Assembly (NCBI RefSeq): GCF_003574675.1
Contig: NZ_QOAZ01000004.1
Location: 99,317 to 163,316, forward strand
Direction of reading: 5' to 3'
Origin: Azohydromonas sediminis
Lineage (GTDB): Bacteria; Pseudomonadota; Gammaproteobacteria; Burkholderiales; Burkholderiaceae_C
Length of the DNA: 64,000 nucleotides
The notes under the pieces: model-generated
What the model saw: the letters and a program-made list of their open reading frames with translations, nothing else
What the model was told of the DNA's origin: nothing
Databases searched by the model: none
Translations under genes and position numbers: made by a program
Part shown: piece by piece, positions 55,906 to 63,411 of the stretch
Numbering within the stretch: the stretch's first letter is position 1
Layout: each line of letters opens with the position of its first letter

Positions 55906-56223
55906 ATGGCGCAATTCGACGTCTACGCCAATCCGTCGCCGGCTCAGCGCGAGGCGTTCCCGTACCTCGTCGTGATCCAGAGCGACCAACTCGACCGTGT
56001 CGCGACGCGGCTGGTGATGCCGCTCGCGCGCATGTCGGTGCCCGCGGCGGCGCTGCCGCGGCGGCTCTCGCAGCCGGTCGACATTGGCGGTGAAAGGCTG
56101 TATCCGGCGGCGCAGCTGTGTGCACCGCTGCCGGCACGACTGCTGCGCGAGCCGGTGGCCTCGCTGCGGCATGCATCGGCGTCGCTGGTCGATGCCCTCG
56201 ACGCGGTGGTCGGCGGTGTCTGA
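55906..56223 (+). CDS. ccdB: CcdB-family toxin
   Basis: The 105-residue protein matches CcdB throughout: MAQFDVYANP, PYLVVIQSDQLD, TRLVMPLARM, DIGGERLYPAAQLCAPLP and a final helix SLVDALDAVV. CcdB poisons DNA gyrase by binding GyrA. In F-plasmid CcdB the last residues Trp-Gly-Ile touch gyrase; here the end is Gly-Gly-Val, so Trp is missing and toxicity is uncertain. A TTG or GTG 3-4 codons upstream would overlap the antitoxin gene. The gene overlaps the presumed nudB start by 8 bases, so the pair is inserted tightly between aspS and nudB. Confidence 0.85.
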   Translation: MAQFDVYANPSPAQREAFPYLVVIQSDQLDRVATRLVMPLARMSVPAAALPRRLSQPVDIGGERLYPAAQLCAPLPARLLREPVASLRHASASLVDALDAVVGGV

Positions 56224-56725
56224 GTCCGCGGCCGGCCGCCGTCCCAAGATCCCCGAGTCGGTGCTGGTCGTGATCCACACGCCGCAGCGCGAGGTGCTGC
56301 TGATCGAGCGCGCCGACCGGCCCGGCTACTGGCAAAGCGTCACTGGCTCGAAGGACGACCCCGACGAGCCGCTCGTGCGCACCTGCGTGCGCGAGGTGGC
56401 CGAGGAGACCGGCATCGCGATCGGCGACGGCGGCGACGTGCCGCTGTCGGCGCTGCGCGACTGGGGCCTGTCCAACGTCTACGAGATCTACCCCGTCTGG
56501 CGCCACCGCTACGCGCCGGGCGTGACGCACAACACCGAGCACGTGTTCGGCCTGACGGTGCCGCGCGGCATCGCGGTCACGCTGAACCCGCGCGAGCATC
56601 TGCGGTTCGAATGGCTGCCCTGGCGCGAGGCGGCCGACCGCTGCTTCTCGCCGAGCAACGCCGAGGCCATCCTGCAGCTGCCGCATTTCCTGCCGGATCC
56701 GCCGCCCGAGGACCACCGACCGTGA
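56216..56725 (+). CDS. nudB: Dihydroneopterin triphosphate diphosphatase NudB
   Basis: The 169-residue Nudix hydrolase removes pyrophosphate from dihydroneopterin triphosphate in folate synthesis. The NudB feature WQSVTGS is present. The Nudix box reads GSKDDPDEPLVRTC followed by VREVAEETGI, with one residue more than usual between the first Gly and Glu, and it is followed by HRYAPGVTHNTEHVF. A GTG at 56216 within the end of ccdB is the likely start; ATG at 56192 is an alternative. Start uncertainty comes from the upstream toxin-antitoxin insertion. The stop overlaps the next gene in GTGA. Confidence 0.88.
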   Translation: MSESAAGRRPKIPESVLVVIHTPQREVLLIERADRPGYWQSVTGSKDDPDEPLVRTCVREVAEETGIAIGDGGDVPLSALRDWGLSNVYEIYPVWRHRYAPGVTHNTEHVFGLTVPRGIAVTLNPREHLRFEWLPWREAADRCFSPSNAEAILQLPHFLPDPPPEDHRP

Positions 56726-57549
56726 TCCGCCAGCACCTGAGGCAGCTGAACCCGCTGCAGTCGACGCTGCTGCCGCCGTTCGACGGCGCGGGCGAGGTGC
56801 TGCGCGTGGCCACCTACAACATCCACAAGGGCGTGCGCGGCGTCGGCCCGAGGAAGCGCCTGGAGATCCACAACCTCGGGCTGGGCATCGAGGCGCTCGA
56901 CGCCGACCTCGTGTTCCTGCAGGAGGTGCGGCTGTTCCACGCGCGCGAGGCACGCCAGTTCGAGCGCACCTGGTTCGGCTGGCCGCAGCAGGGGCAGGCC
57001 GAGTTCCTCGCCCCCGAGGGCTACGACGTCGCCTACCGCACCAACGCCGTCACGCGCCACGGCGAGCACGGCAACGCGCTGCTGTCGCGCTGGCCGATCG
57101 GCGAGCCCGGCCACTACGACGTGTCGGACCACCCGTTCGAGCAGCGCGGCCTGCTGCACGTGCCGGTGCAGTGGCAGGGGCTGACGATCCACGCCGTCGT
57201 CGCGCACTTCGGGCTGATCCACGCCAGCCGCGTGCGCCAGGTGCAGCGGCTCGCGCAGTACCTCGACGCAAACGTGCCGCGCGACGAGCCGCTGCTGGTG
57301 GCCGGCGACTTCAACGACTGGGGCGAGAAGCTCGATGGCCCGATGGCCGAGATTGGCCTCACTCGCGCGCGCGCCGAGCACCTGCCGGCGTCGCACCGGC
57401 TGACGTTCCCGTCGCGCGTGCCGGTGTTCGCGCTCGACCGCGTCTACATGCGCGGGCTCGTGTGCCGCTCGACCTTCGTGCCCCGCGGCGGCGCGTGGGC
57501 CCGCATGTCGGACCACCTGCCGCTGGTGGCCGAGCTCGAACTCGCGTGA
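56722..57549 (+). CDS. YbhP-like endonuclease/exonuclease/phosphatase-family protein
   Basis: The 275-residue protein has the EEP-fold motifs VATYNIHKGVRG (Asn), VFLQEVRLFH (Glu), GDFNDWGEK (Asp/Asn), DRVYMRG and SDHLPLVAEL (Asp-His). Metal-dependent phosphodiesterase activity is likely; relatives act on nucleic acids or phosphoinositide-like lipids. It is followed by clsB with a 4-base GTGA overlap, the order of ybhP-clsB in E. coli, where YbhP is implicated in lipid metabolism. Start GTG at 56722 overlaps the nudB stop. Confidence 0.9.
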   Translation: MIRQHLRQLNPLQSTLLPPFDGAGEVLRVATYNIHKGVRGVGPRKRLEIHNLGLGIEALDADLVFLQEVRLFHAREARQFERTWFGWPQQGQAEFLAPEGYDVAYRTNAVTRHGEHGNALLSRWPIGEPGHYDVSDHPFEQRGLLHVPVQWQGLTIHAVVAHFGLIHASRVRQVQRLAQYLDANVPRDEPLLVAGDFNDWGEKLDGPMAEIGLTRARAEHLPASHRLTFPSRVPVFALDRVYMRGLVCRSTFVPRGGAWARMSDHLPLVAELELA

Positions 57550-58901
57550 CCGAGACCCCGTTGCCGCCGGCGCCAGCGGCGGCTCCAGCGCCTGCAGCGG
57601 TTCCGACGCTGCCGCCCGTCGAGGCGCCGCCGGCGCCCGGCCACCACGACCTGCGCTGGTACCTGCACCCGCGGGCGCTGTTCACCGGCGGCAACCGCGT
57701 GCGCCTGCTGCGCGGCGGCGACGAGATGTTTCCGGCGATGTGCGACGCGATCGAGCGCTCGCGCGACGAGGTGTGGCTCGCCACCTACATCTTCCACCAC
57801 GATGCCGCCGCCAAGCGCGTCGCCGATGCGCTGGCCGCCGCGGCGCGGCGCGGCGTGCGCGTGCACGTCGTCGTCGACGGCTTCGGGTCGATGTCGGCGC
57901 TGCCGACGCTGCAGCGCTGGTGGGCCGGCAGCGGCGTGCGGCTGACCGTGTTCCGGCCGGTGACGAACTGGCGTGCGCTGTTGCAGCCCGAGCACCTGCG
58001 GCGGCTGCACCAGAAGCTGTGCGTCGTCGACGCCGAGGTCGGCTACGTCGGCGGCATCAACATCATCGACGACCGCCACGACCTGCGCCACGGCCCCACC
58101 GCCGAGCCGCGGCTGGACTTCGCCGTCGAGGTGCGCGGCCCCGTCGTCGCGCCGGTGCTGCAGACGACGCAGGCGATGTGGCACCGCGCGTCGTTCGGCG
58201 AGGACTGGCCCGACCAGATGCGCGCGCTCGCGCGCGCGGCCGACCCGCTGGCGCGCGTGCGCGCGCTGCTGCGCGAGGTGCGCATCGTCGCCGGCGACAG
58301 CGTGCTCGCCGACACCGCCGACGCGCCGATGCTGGCCGCCTTCGTCGTGCGCGACAACCTGCGCCAGCGCCGCGCGATCGAGCGCGCCTACATCGATGCG
58401 TTCCGCCGCGCGCGCACGCGCATCGACCTCGCGAGCCCGTACTTCTACCCCGGGCGCCAGTTCCGCCGCACGCTGCGCGACGCGGTCCAGCGCGGCGTGC
58501 GCGTGCGCCTGCTGCTGCAGGGCAAGCTCGACTACCGCATCGCCGGCTTCGCGGCGCGCTCGCTGTACACCGAGCTGCTGTCGCGCGGCGTGCACATCCA
58601 CGAATACCAGGCCGCGTTCCTGCACGCCAAGGTCGCTCTCGTCGACGACGACTGGGCCACGGTGGGCAGCTCCAACATCGACCCGATGTCGCTGCTGCTC
58701 AACCTCGAGGCCAACGTCGTCGTGCGCGACCCCGACTTCACGCGCGAGCTGGCCGCCGAGTTCGACCGCGCGATCGCGCAGTCGCGCGAGATCAAGCGCC
58801 CCGGCCTCGCGCAGGGCCCGTGGGCCGTGCTGCAGCGCGCCGCGATGGCGTGGCTCGCGCGGCTGTACCTGCGCGTGGCCGGCGTCGGCGGGCGGTACTG
58901 A
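57546..58901 (+). CDS. clsB: Cardiolipin synthase ClsB (phospholipase D family)
   Basis: The 451-residue protein has a Pro/Ala-rich leader of about 35 residues and two HxKxxxxD motifs: HQKLCVVDAEVGYVGG near residue 157 and HAKVALVDDDWATVGSSN near 361, with GGIN and GSSNID nearby. These make the paired PLD active site. ClsB condenses phosphatidylglycerol units to cardiolipin and can use phosphatidylethanolamine. A C-terminal amphipathic region (AAMAWLARLYLRVAG) may touch the membrane. The GTG start overlaps the upstream phosphatase stop, as in the conserved ybhP-clsB pair. Confidence 0.92.
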   Translation: MTETPLPPAPAAAPAPAAVPTLPPVEAPPAPGHHDLRWYLHPRALFTGGNRVRLLRGGDEMFPAMCDAIERSRDEVWLATYIFHHDAAAKRVADALAAAARRGVRVHVVVDGFGSMSALPTLQRWWAGSGVRLTVFRPVTNWRALLQPEHLRRLHQKLCVVDAEVGYVGGINIIDDRHDLRHGPTAEPRLDFAVEVRGPVVAPVLQTTQAMWHRASFGEDWPDQMRALARAADPLARVRALLREVRIVAGDSVLADTADAPMLAAFVVRDNLRQRRAIERAYIDAFRRARTRIDLASPYFYPGRQFRRTLRDAVQRGVRVRLLLQGKLDYRIAGFAARSLYTELLSRGVHIHEYQAAFLHAKVALVDDDWATVGSSNIDPMSLLLNLEANVVVRDPDFTRELAAEFDRAIAQSREIKRPGLAQGPWAVLQRAAMAWLARLYLRVAGVGGRY

Positions 58902-58925
58902 CGGCGGCGCGGCGCCGCGCCGCGC

Positions 58926-59252
58926 TCAGCCGGGCGGCGGCGCGCCGACGACGCCGAACTCGACTTCGGTGCGCACGTAGAACAGATTGGCCTGCTCGGC
59001 CTCGAGGCGGCGAAACAGCGCGTCGCACTGCTCGGGCGTCAGTGCGACGACGACCTCGACCGGCTGGTCGGCGAGCTCGAAGAAGTGCGCCGCGTGCAGC
59101 CTGCCGTTGCGCCCGATGCCTTCGGCCGCGACCACCGTCGTGACGCCCTGCACGCCGACCTCGCGGCACACGCCGAGCAGCCAGTCGTGCACCGTCTGGC
59201 GGCCGTGGCGGCGGCCCTGCGGCGTGATGAACGTGACCTGGTAGCCCTTCAT
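58926..59252 (-). CDS. DUF190 protein of the fluoride operon
   Basis: The 108-residue protein begins MKGYQVTFITPQGRRHGRQ and has VHDWLLGVCREVGVQGVTTV and a ferredoxin-like, PII-resembling DUF190 pattern. It ends VRTEVEFGVVG. DUF190 proteins are frequently encoded beside crcB and are thought to support fluoride resistance, by an unknown mechanism. It starts 3 bases after the crcB stop, so both lie under the fluoride riboswitch. Confidence 0.88.
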   Translation of the reverse strand: MKGYQVTFITPQGRRHGRQTVHDWLLGVCREVGVQGVTTVVAAEGIGRNGRLHAAHFFELADQPVEVVVALTPEQCDALFRRLEAEQANLFYVRTEVEFGVVGAPPPG

Positions 59253-59255
59253 GGT

Positions 59256-59654
59256 TCAGCCTCCGAGCGACGAAGGTGCGCGCGCGAACGCGACGGTGGC
59301 GATGCCCAGCAGCGTCATCGCGACGCTGCCCAGCAGGTGTGCCGCCGCGGTGGCCAGCGCCCAGCCGGGGCGGCCGGCCTGCAGCTGGGCGACGACCTCG
59401 GCCGAGAAGGTCGAGAACGTCGTCAGCCCGCCGAGGAAGCCGGTGACGATGAACAGCCGCCATTCGGGCGCGAGGCCGGGATGGCTGCCGAACCAGGCCA
59501 CCGCGACGCCGATCAGGTAGCCGCCGACGAGGTTGGCCACCAGCGTGCCCGGCGGCAGCATCGGAAACAGGGCATTGAGCTGGGTGCCCAGCACCCAGCG
59601 CAGCAGCGCGCCGAGCGAGGCGCCGGCGCTGATCGCGAGAATCGAAGCGAGCAA
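59256..59654 (-). CDS. crcB: Fluoride ion channel CrcB/Fluc
   Basis: The 132-residue membrane protein has four helices and the Fluc signature GALLRW, then [13 protein letters not shown] and [17 protein letters not shown], with the conserved Asn and Phe residues that line the fluoride pore and the Thr-Thr-Phe-Ser box. It acts as an antiparallel dimer for fluoride exit. The start codon is TTG at 59654, supported by AAGGA (bases 59667-59663) 8 bases upstream and by the family N-terminus; no ATG is available there. A fluoride riboswitch lies about 80 bases upstream. Confidence 0.94.
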   Translation of the reverse strand: MLASILAISAGASLGALLRWVLGTQLNALFPMLPPGTLVANLVGGYLIGVAVAWFGSHPGLAPEWRLFIVTGFLGGLTTFSTFSAEVVAQLQAGRPGWALATAAAHLLGSVAMTLLGIATVAFARAPSSLGG

Positions 59655-59732
59655 GCGGTCCGTCCTTGTTGCGGGTGGGCCGCCGCGGGCGCAAGCGATA
59701 CGGCGCTACGCGACCGCCCGGCGGGCCGGTTC

Positions 59733-59791
59733 GCAGGCATCATCGGCCCGGCCTTGCCCGGGCGGTTCGAGGAGGCATGCCATCTCCTGCC
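59733..59791 (-). ncRNA. Fluoride riboswitch (crcB RNA motif)
   Basis: Read on the minus strand, the RNA begins GGCAGGAGATGGCATGCC and ends CCGATGATGCCTGC. AGGAG pairs with CTCCT (59784-59788 with 59770-59774). The loop GGCAT (59777-59781) forms a pseudoknot with ATGCC (59736-59740). A second stem GCCCGG/CCGGGC pairs 59758-59763 with 59746-59751. The conserved GATGG, GAAC and GATGA-GCCTGC spacing fits the crcB motif. It lies upstream of the TTG-started crcB with no T-run terminator between, so it probably acts on translation or Rho-dependent termination. This is a prime example of ligand-matched regulation: fluoride sensor above fluoride channel. Confidence 0.93.
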
Positions 59792-59835
59792 GCCCATCGT
59801 AGCGCAAGCCGCGGCGCGCGGCCGCGCTGCGCGAG

Positions 59836-60183
59836 TCAGCGCACGGCGATCGGGTCGTCGCCGTAGCGGTTGGGGCCCGGTGTGCCGCGCAGGAAGCCGT
59901 TTTCGATCAGCAACCACAGCCCGCCGATGACCGGGATCAGCCCGACGAGCACCCACCACGCCGACTTGTCGCGGTCGTGCCAGCGCTTGATCGAGATCGC
60001 CAGCGACGGCCACAGCAGCACCAGCGACGCGACGGCGGTGGCGGTGTCCTCGTCGGCGCCGGCGATGCGCAGCAGCGCCGTCAGCAACAGCCCGAGGCCG
60101 AGGATCGCCGCGACGCCGTACAGCCACCACGTGCGCCGCGAGATGCGCCCGTGCGCGCTGAAGAAGATCTGCGCCGGCTCCAT
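59836..60183 (-). CDS. DUF805 membrane protein
   Basis: The 115-residue protein has the DUF805 pattern: IFFSAHGRISRRTWWLYGVA, a second helix ATAVASLVLLWPSLAISIKRWHDR (seen in parts) and a third helix AWWVLVGLIPVIGGLWLLIE, ending with GTPGPNRYGDDP. Three membrane segments, no known activity. It lies directly upstream of the fluoride riboswitch on the same strand, but separated from it by 44 bases, so it is not part of the riboswitch-controlled unit. A longer in-frame start upstream is not credible. Confidence 0.85.
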   Translation of the reverse strand: MEPAQIFFSAHGRISRRTWWLYGVAAILGLGLLLTALLRIAGADEDTATAVASLVLLWPSLAISIKRWHDRDKSAWWVLVGLIPVIGGLWLLIENGFLRGTPGPNRYGDDPIAVR

Positions 60184-60299
60184 CGGCGCGGGGCGGCGGG
60201 TGGCGACGTCGGGTGCGTTCACGGCGAGGCGGTGCGTGGCGAGGCCGCGAGCATACGCGGCCGCCGCGACGCCGTGCGCCTTGCGTCTACGATCGCGCG

Positions 60300-61376
60300 G
60301 TGGCCGTGACATCCGACACCGTGGCGCCGCGCGCCGCGGCCGACCTCGTCGTCGAGCGCCCCGAGGGGCTGTACTGCCCGCCGGGTGATTTCTTCATCGA
60401 CCCGTGGCGGCCGGTCGGACGTGCCGTCATCACGCACGCGCACGCCGACCACGCGCGCCGCGGCCACGCGCACTACCTCGCCTCGGCAGCGAGCGCCGGC
60501 GTGCTGCGCGCGCGGCTCGGCGACGACATCGCGCTGCAGATGCTGGACTGGGGCGAGGTGGTCGAGCACCGCGGCGTGCGCGTGAGCCTGCACCCGGCCG
60601 GCCACGTGCTCGGCGCGGCGCAGGTGCGCCTCGAGCACGCCGGCCGCGTGTGGGTCGTCTCGGGCGACTACTACCTCAGCGCGCACGACGAGACCCAGCC
60701 GACCTGCATGCCGTTCGAGCCGCTGCGCTGCGACGTGTTCGTCACCGAGAGCACGTTCGGGCTGCCGGTGTACCGCTGGCGGCCACAGGCCGAGGTGTTC
60801 GCCGAGATCGACGCGTGGTGGGCCGCCAACGCCGCGGCCGGGCGCGCGAGCCTGCTGATGGGCTACAGCTTCGGCAAGGCACAGCGGCTGCTGGCGGGTG
60901 TCGACGCGTCGATTGGGCCGATCGTCGTGCACGGCGCCGTCGAGGCCGTCAACGCTGCGTACCGTGCCGCCGGCATCGCGCTGCCGGTCACGCACCGCGC
61001 ACATGAACTGGGCCGCGACGACCTGAAGCGCGCGCTCGTCGTCGCGCCGCCATCGGTGCAGGGCAGCGCGTGGCTCAAGCGCTTCGGCGACTGCAGCGAC
61101 GCGTTCGCCAGCGGCTGGATGCAGCTGCGCGGCGCGCGCCGCCGCCGCGGCGTCGACCGCGGCTTCGTGCTGTCGGACCACGCCGACTGGCCCGGGCTGC
61201 AGCGCGCGATCGCCGCCACCGGTGCCCAGCGCGTCATCGTCACGCACGGCCACGAGGCCGTGATGGTGCGCTGGCTGCGCGAGCAGGGGCTCGACGCGGC
61301 GTCGTTTCGCACCGAGTATGGCGACGACGTGCTCGACGACGATGCGGTGCCGGCGGCGGGCGCCGATCAGCCTTGA
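60300..61376 (+). CDS. Ligase-associated DNA exonuclease (MBL-CPSF fold)
   Basis: The 358-residue protein has complete metal sites: VITHAHADHAR (HxHxDH), GHVLGAAQV, VSGDYY, and SDHADW near the end; TESTFGLPVYRW is typical of this group. In many bacteria the gene is next to an ATP-dependent DNA ligase and an Lhr-type helicase, forming a repair module; neither is in this window, so this is an orphan copy. The start is GTG at 60300 or 60306. TACGAT (60288-60293) just before suggests a leaderless message. Its end overlaps the convergent PEP-CTERM gene by 10 bases. Confidence 0.87.
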   Translation: MAVTSDTVAPRAAADLVVERPEGLYCPPGDFFIDPWRPVGRAVITHAHADHARRGHAHYLASAASAGVLRARLGDDIALQMLDWGEVVEHRGVRVSLHPAGHVLGAAQVRLEHAGRVWVVSGDYYLSAHDETQPTCMPFEPLRCDVFVTESTFGLPVYRWRPQAEVFAEIDAWWAANAAAGRASLLMGYSFGKAQRLLAGVDASIGPIVVHGAVEAVNAAYRAAGIALPVTHRAHELGRDDLKRALVVAPPSVQGSAWLKRFGDCSDAFASGWMQLRGARRRRGVDRGFVLSDHADWPGLQRAIAATGAQRVIVTHGHEAVMVRWLREQGLDAASFRTEYGDDVLDDDAVPAAGADQP

Positions 61377-62071
61377 GACCGCCAGCGGCGCGCGCCCGCG
61401 GCGCCGCCGAGCGCCAGCGCGACGAGCACCCATGTCGCCGGTTCGGGCACGCGCTGGATCCAGATCAGCTGATCCTGCTTGCCCGGCTGTCCCACCGAGC
61501 GCAGCACGTACAAGTCCTGCGTGATGGGCGTCCCGACGGAAGCGGCCAGCAGCGAGTTGGCGTAGGCCGCATGGCTGCTCGCATCGTTGAACGTGCCGCC
61601 GGTGAGCGAGACGTCGGCGTCGTAGATCGTGTTCCAGATCGCCAGCTGCATCGGCGTCGACTCTTGCGAGGTGTCGACCCAGGTCGGCGTGCCTTCGACC
61701 AGGCTGACCAGCCGCGCGAGCCGGTCCACGATGGCGGTGGAGAACAGGGCGCTGGCCGGCATCAGCGTGAAGACCGCCGTGCCAGGTTCGCCGTCCATCT
61801 TCACGGAATACGTGCGGCCGGGCGAGGTGTCGAGGCTCTCGGCCAGATCGACGCAGTACATCTCGACCAGGGCGTTGTTGAACCGCGTGTCGCTCAGCCC
61901 GCTCAATGACCCCTTGAAGCCGCCGGCCAGTCCTCGGTACGTGGGAGCGGAGACATTCACGGTGTGGCCGCTGCCGAACAGCCAGCCGTTCATCGTCAGC
62001 GTGGCCGCATGGGTGCTGGCCATCCAGGGCAGCAGGGCCATCGTGGCCAGCAGGCGGTGCAGGTTTTTCAT
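61367..62071 (-). CDS. PEP-CTERM sorted surface protein with thioester-like Cys/Gln motifs
   Basis: The 234-residue protein has a signal peptide (KNLHRLLATMALLPWMASTHAA) and a C-terminal PEP-CTERM tail, VPEPATWVLVALALGGAAGA followed by RRWRSQ, which directs exosortase-linked sorting to the cell surface in biofilm-forming bacteria. The middle has MYCVDLAESL and STPMQLAIWNTIYDA, the Tyr-Cys and Gln-x-Ala-Ile-Trp pair seen in thioester domains. The start may be 62071 or 62077. PEP-CTERM proteins usually accompany exopolysaccharide genes; manC, galE and the EpsD-like gene are 12-15 kb away. Confidence 0.88.
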   Translation of the reverse strand: MKNLHRLLATMALLPWMASTHAATLTMNGWLFGSGHTVNVSAPTYRGLAGGFKGSLSGLSDTRFNNALVEMYCVDLAESLDTSPGRTYSVKMDGEPGTAVFTLMPASALFSTAIVDRLARLVSLVEGTPTWVDTSQESTPMQLAIWNTIYDADVSLTGGTFNDASSHAAYANSLLAASVGTPITQDLYVLRSVGQPGKQDQLIWIQRVPEPATWVLVALALGGAAGARRWRSQG

Positions 62072-62244
62072 GGACATCGGATCGGTGCGTTGCAAGGGCG
62101 GCCGCTGGCCTCGAGATGAGCCACGACGCTATCGCCCGGTGGTCCGACGCGCATCCCGCGACCCCGGGGTGAAGGCGTGAACCGATGCGCACCTACCCGC
62201 AACTCGGGGGGTATGCTGGAGCGTCGTCGACGTAGCGGGAGGGC

Positions 62245-62879
62245 GTGTTGCGCTGGCGTGTTGCTCGGCGGCGCTCGCAGTCGTCGCACCGGCGCGTTCT
62301 AGCGCCGCGGTTGGCGATGGCGCTCGTGGGCATGCTGACGGCCGGCTGCGCCGGCCTGGAAGGACTGGCCCAGTTGGGCGCAAGCACGCTGTGGGCCGCG
62401 ACGGCGCCGGTGCCGGCGTCCGGTTTTGCGCTGGATGCCGAGCTGCGCGCCCATGCCATGACGGGCCGCTGGGACCAGACGGTGACGCTCACGATCGCCT
62501 ATCGGCTGCTTCGGCTGCAGGATGACGTCGTGGTGTTCGCGCACGACATCGAAACCCGCGGCCACGCCGCGTTCGGGCGCGAGCGGTGGCGCACGCGGAT
62601 CTCGTCGGCCGGGCGACCGAAGACGCGGTGCGGTCGAACGTGGCCGCGTTGCTCGAGCTGCTCGCGACGGTGCGCGTTGGCTCGCCCGAAGCAGGATTTC
62701 CAAGCGTCTTTGGCAAGACTCAGTCACCGGGGACGACGCCGGATCTGCAGCGGGATGCCTTCGGTCGAGTTTGGCGTCTCCACGCGCGCCGCGCACGTCG
62801 CCATCGCGGCTCGCGTCTGCGACCCCACGAGGGCGACCGCAGGTTCACACGTGGTTGCGCGAGGAATCTTCGTCGATGA
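62245..62879 (+). pseudogene. Putative lipoprotein gene with a frameshift
   Basis: From GTG 62245 (or ATG 62317) the frame encodes an Arg-rich start, MALVGMLTAGC (lipobox TAGC), and a domain with FALDAELRAHAMTGRWDQTV and LQDDVVVFAHDIETRG. After FGRERW near 62580 coding character shifts by one base to VAHADLVGRATEDAVRSNVA and LLELLATVRVGSPEAG, which look like the natural continuation of the same helix. The first frame beyond this point becomes Arg/Cys-rich and implausible. One missing base near 62575-62590 explains this. After about 62700 similarity to coding sequence fades. Family not recognised; a sequencing indel is possible. Confidence 0.6.
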
Positions 62880-63063
62880 CTGGCCGCTTCAGGGCGGCGG
62901 CGATGAGCTTGGTCAGCAGATCCGTTCCAGGCAGATCACCCGGCGCGAGGCCCAGCGCAATTCCTGTCCGTGGGGTGGCTGCTCGTGCCATGCTGCATCG
63001 ATCTTCAGCGGTCAGACCGGAACCGCGATGAGCCCGCGAAGCGCTCATTCGGGTTGCGTTGCT
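62700..63063. other. Intergenic remnant region without a recognised gene
   Basis: These 364 bases (partly covered by the tail of the frameshifted lipoprotein gene) hold no gene I can identify. The longest plausible minus-strand fragment (62845-63048) encodes LAPGDLPGTDLLTKLIAAAL and KRPVIDEDSSRN but has no recognisable family. Its base composition is more even than the main window, which fits decayed acquired DNA between the lipoprotein gene and the TumE/TumA pair. Confidence 0.35.
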
Positions 63064-63411
63064 CTATGCGGCTTGAAGCAAGAACTCGACCCTGACGGCG
63101 TCGAAGGGGAACTCGACCTTCCCTTCCGGTGTGCGACTCAGTACCCCCGCATCGAGCAACGCCGTGATGTCACCGTGAACCGCTTTGACATCACGGCCCG
63201 CCCTGCGGGCTGCCTCGCGTATCGACATCGGTCCCGCTCGGCACATGACCTTGAGAAGTTCCCAACGCTTGGCGGTCAGGACTTGCCAGAGCAACTCTGG
63301 CGTCGCGAACGCGATGCGCGCCTCACGCTCGCCTCGGCCCGTTCTCATCGCGTGGGCGGCATCGGCCAGAGTCTGCTTCAGAGAGCGAACTTCAAGTACG
63401 ACCGTGTTCAC
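63064..63411 (-). CDS. tumA: TumA-type antitoxin, winged-helix (HVO_A0114-like)
   Basis: The 115-residue protein has FATPELLWQVLTAKRWELLK, then AGPMSIREAARRAGRDVKAV and HGDITALLDAGVL, a MarR/ArsR-like winged helix, ending VEFPFDAVRVEFLLQAA. It matches the antitoxin of the TumE/TumA type. The start is GTG at 63411, supported by AGAGGTGG 5 bases upstream. It overlaps the toxin gene by 20 bases; here the toxin gene comes first, so antitoxin translation is likely coupled to it. The antitoxin is presumed to autoregulate the operon. Confidence 0.82.
   Translation of the reverse strand: MNTVVLEVRSLKQTLADAAHAMRTGRGEREARIAFATPELLWQVLTAKRWELLKVMCRAGPMSIREAARRAGRDVKAVHGDITALLDAGVLSRTPEGKVEFPFDAVRVEFLLQAA

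Noticed and set aside
62845..63048. Small minus-strand protein upstream of the lipoprotein remnant
   Set aside because: No family resemblance, no ribosome-binding site and no conserved neighbours; kept only as a note on the remnant region.
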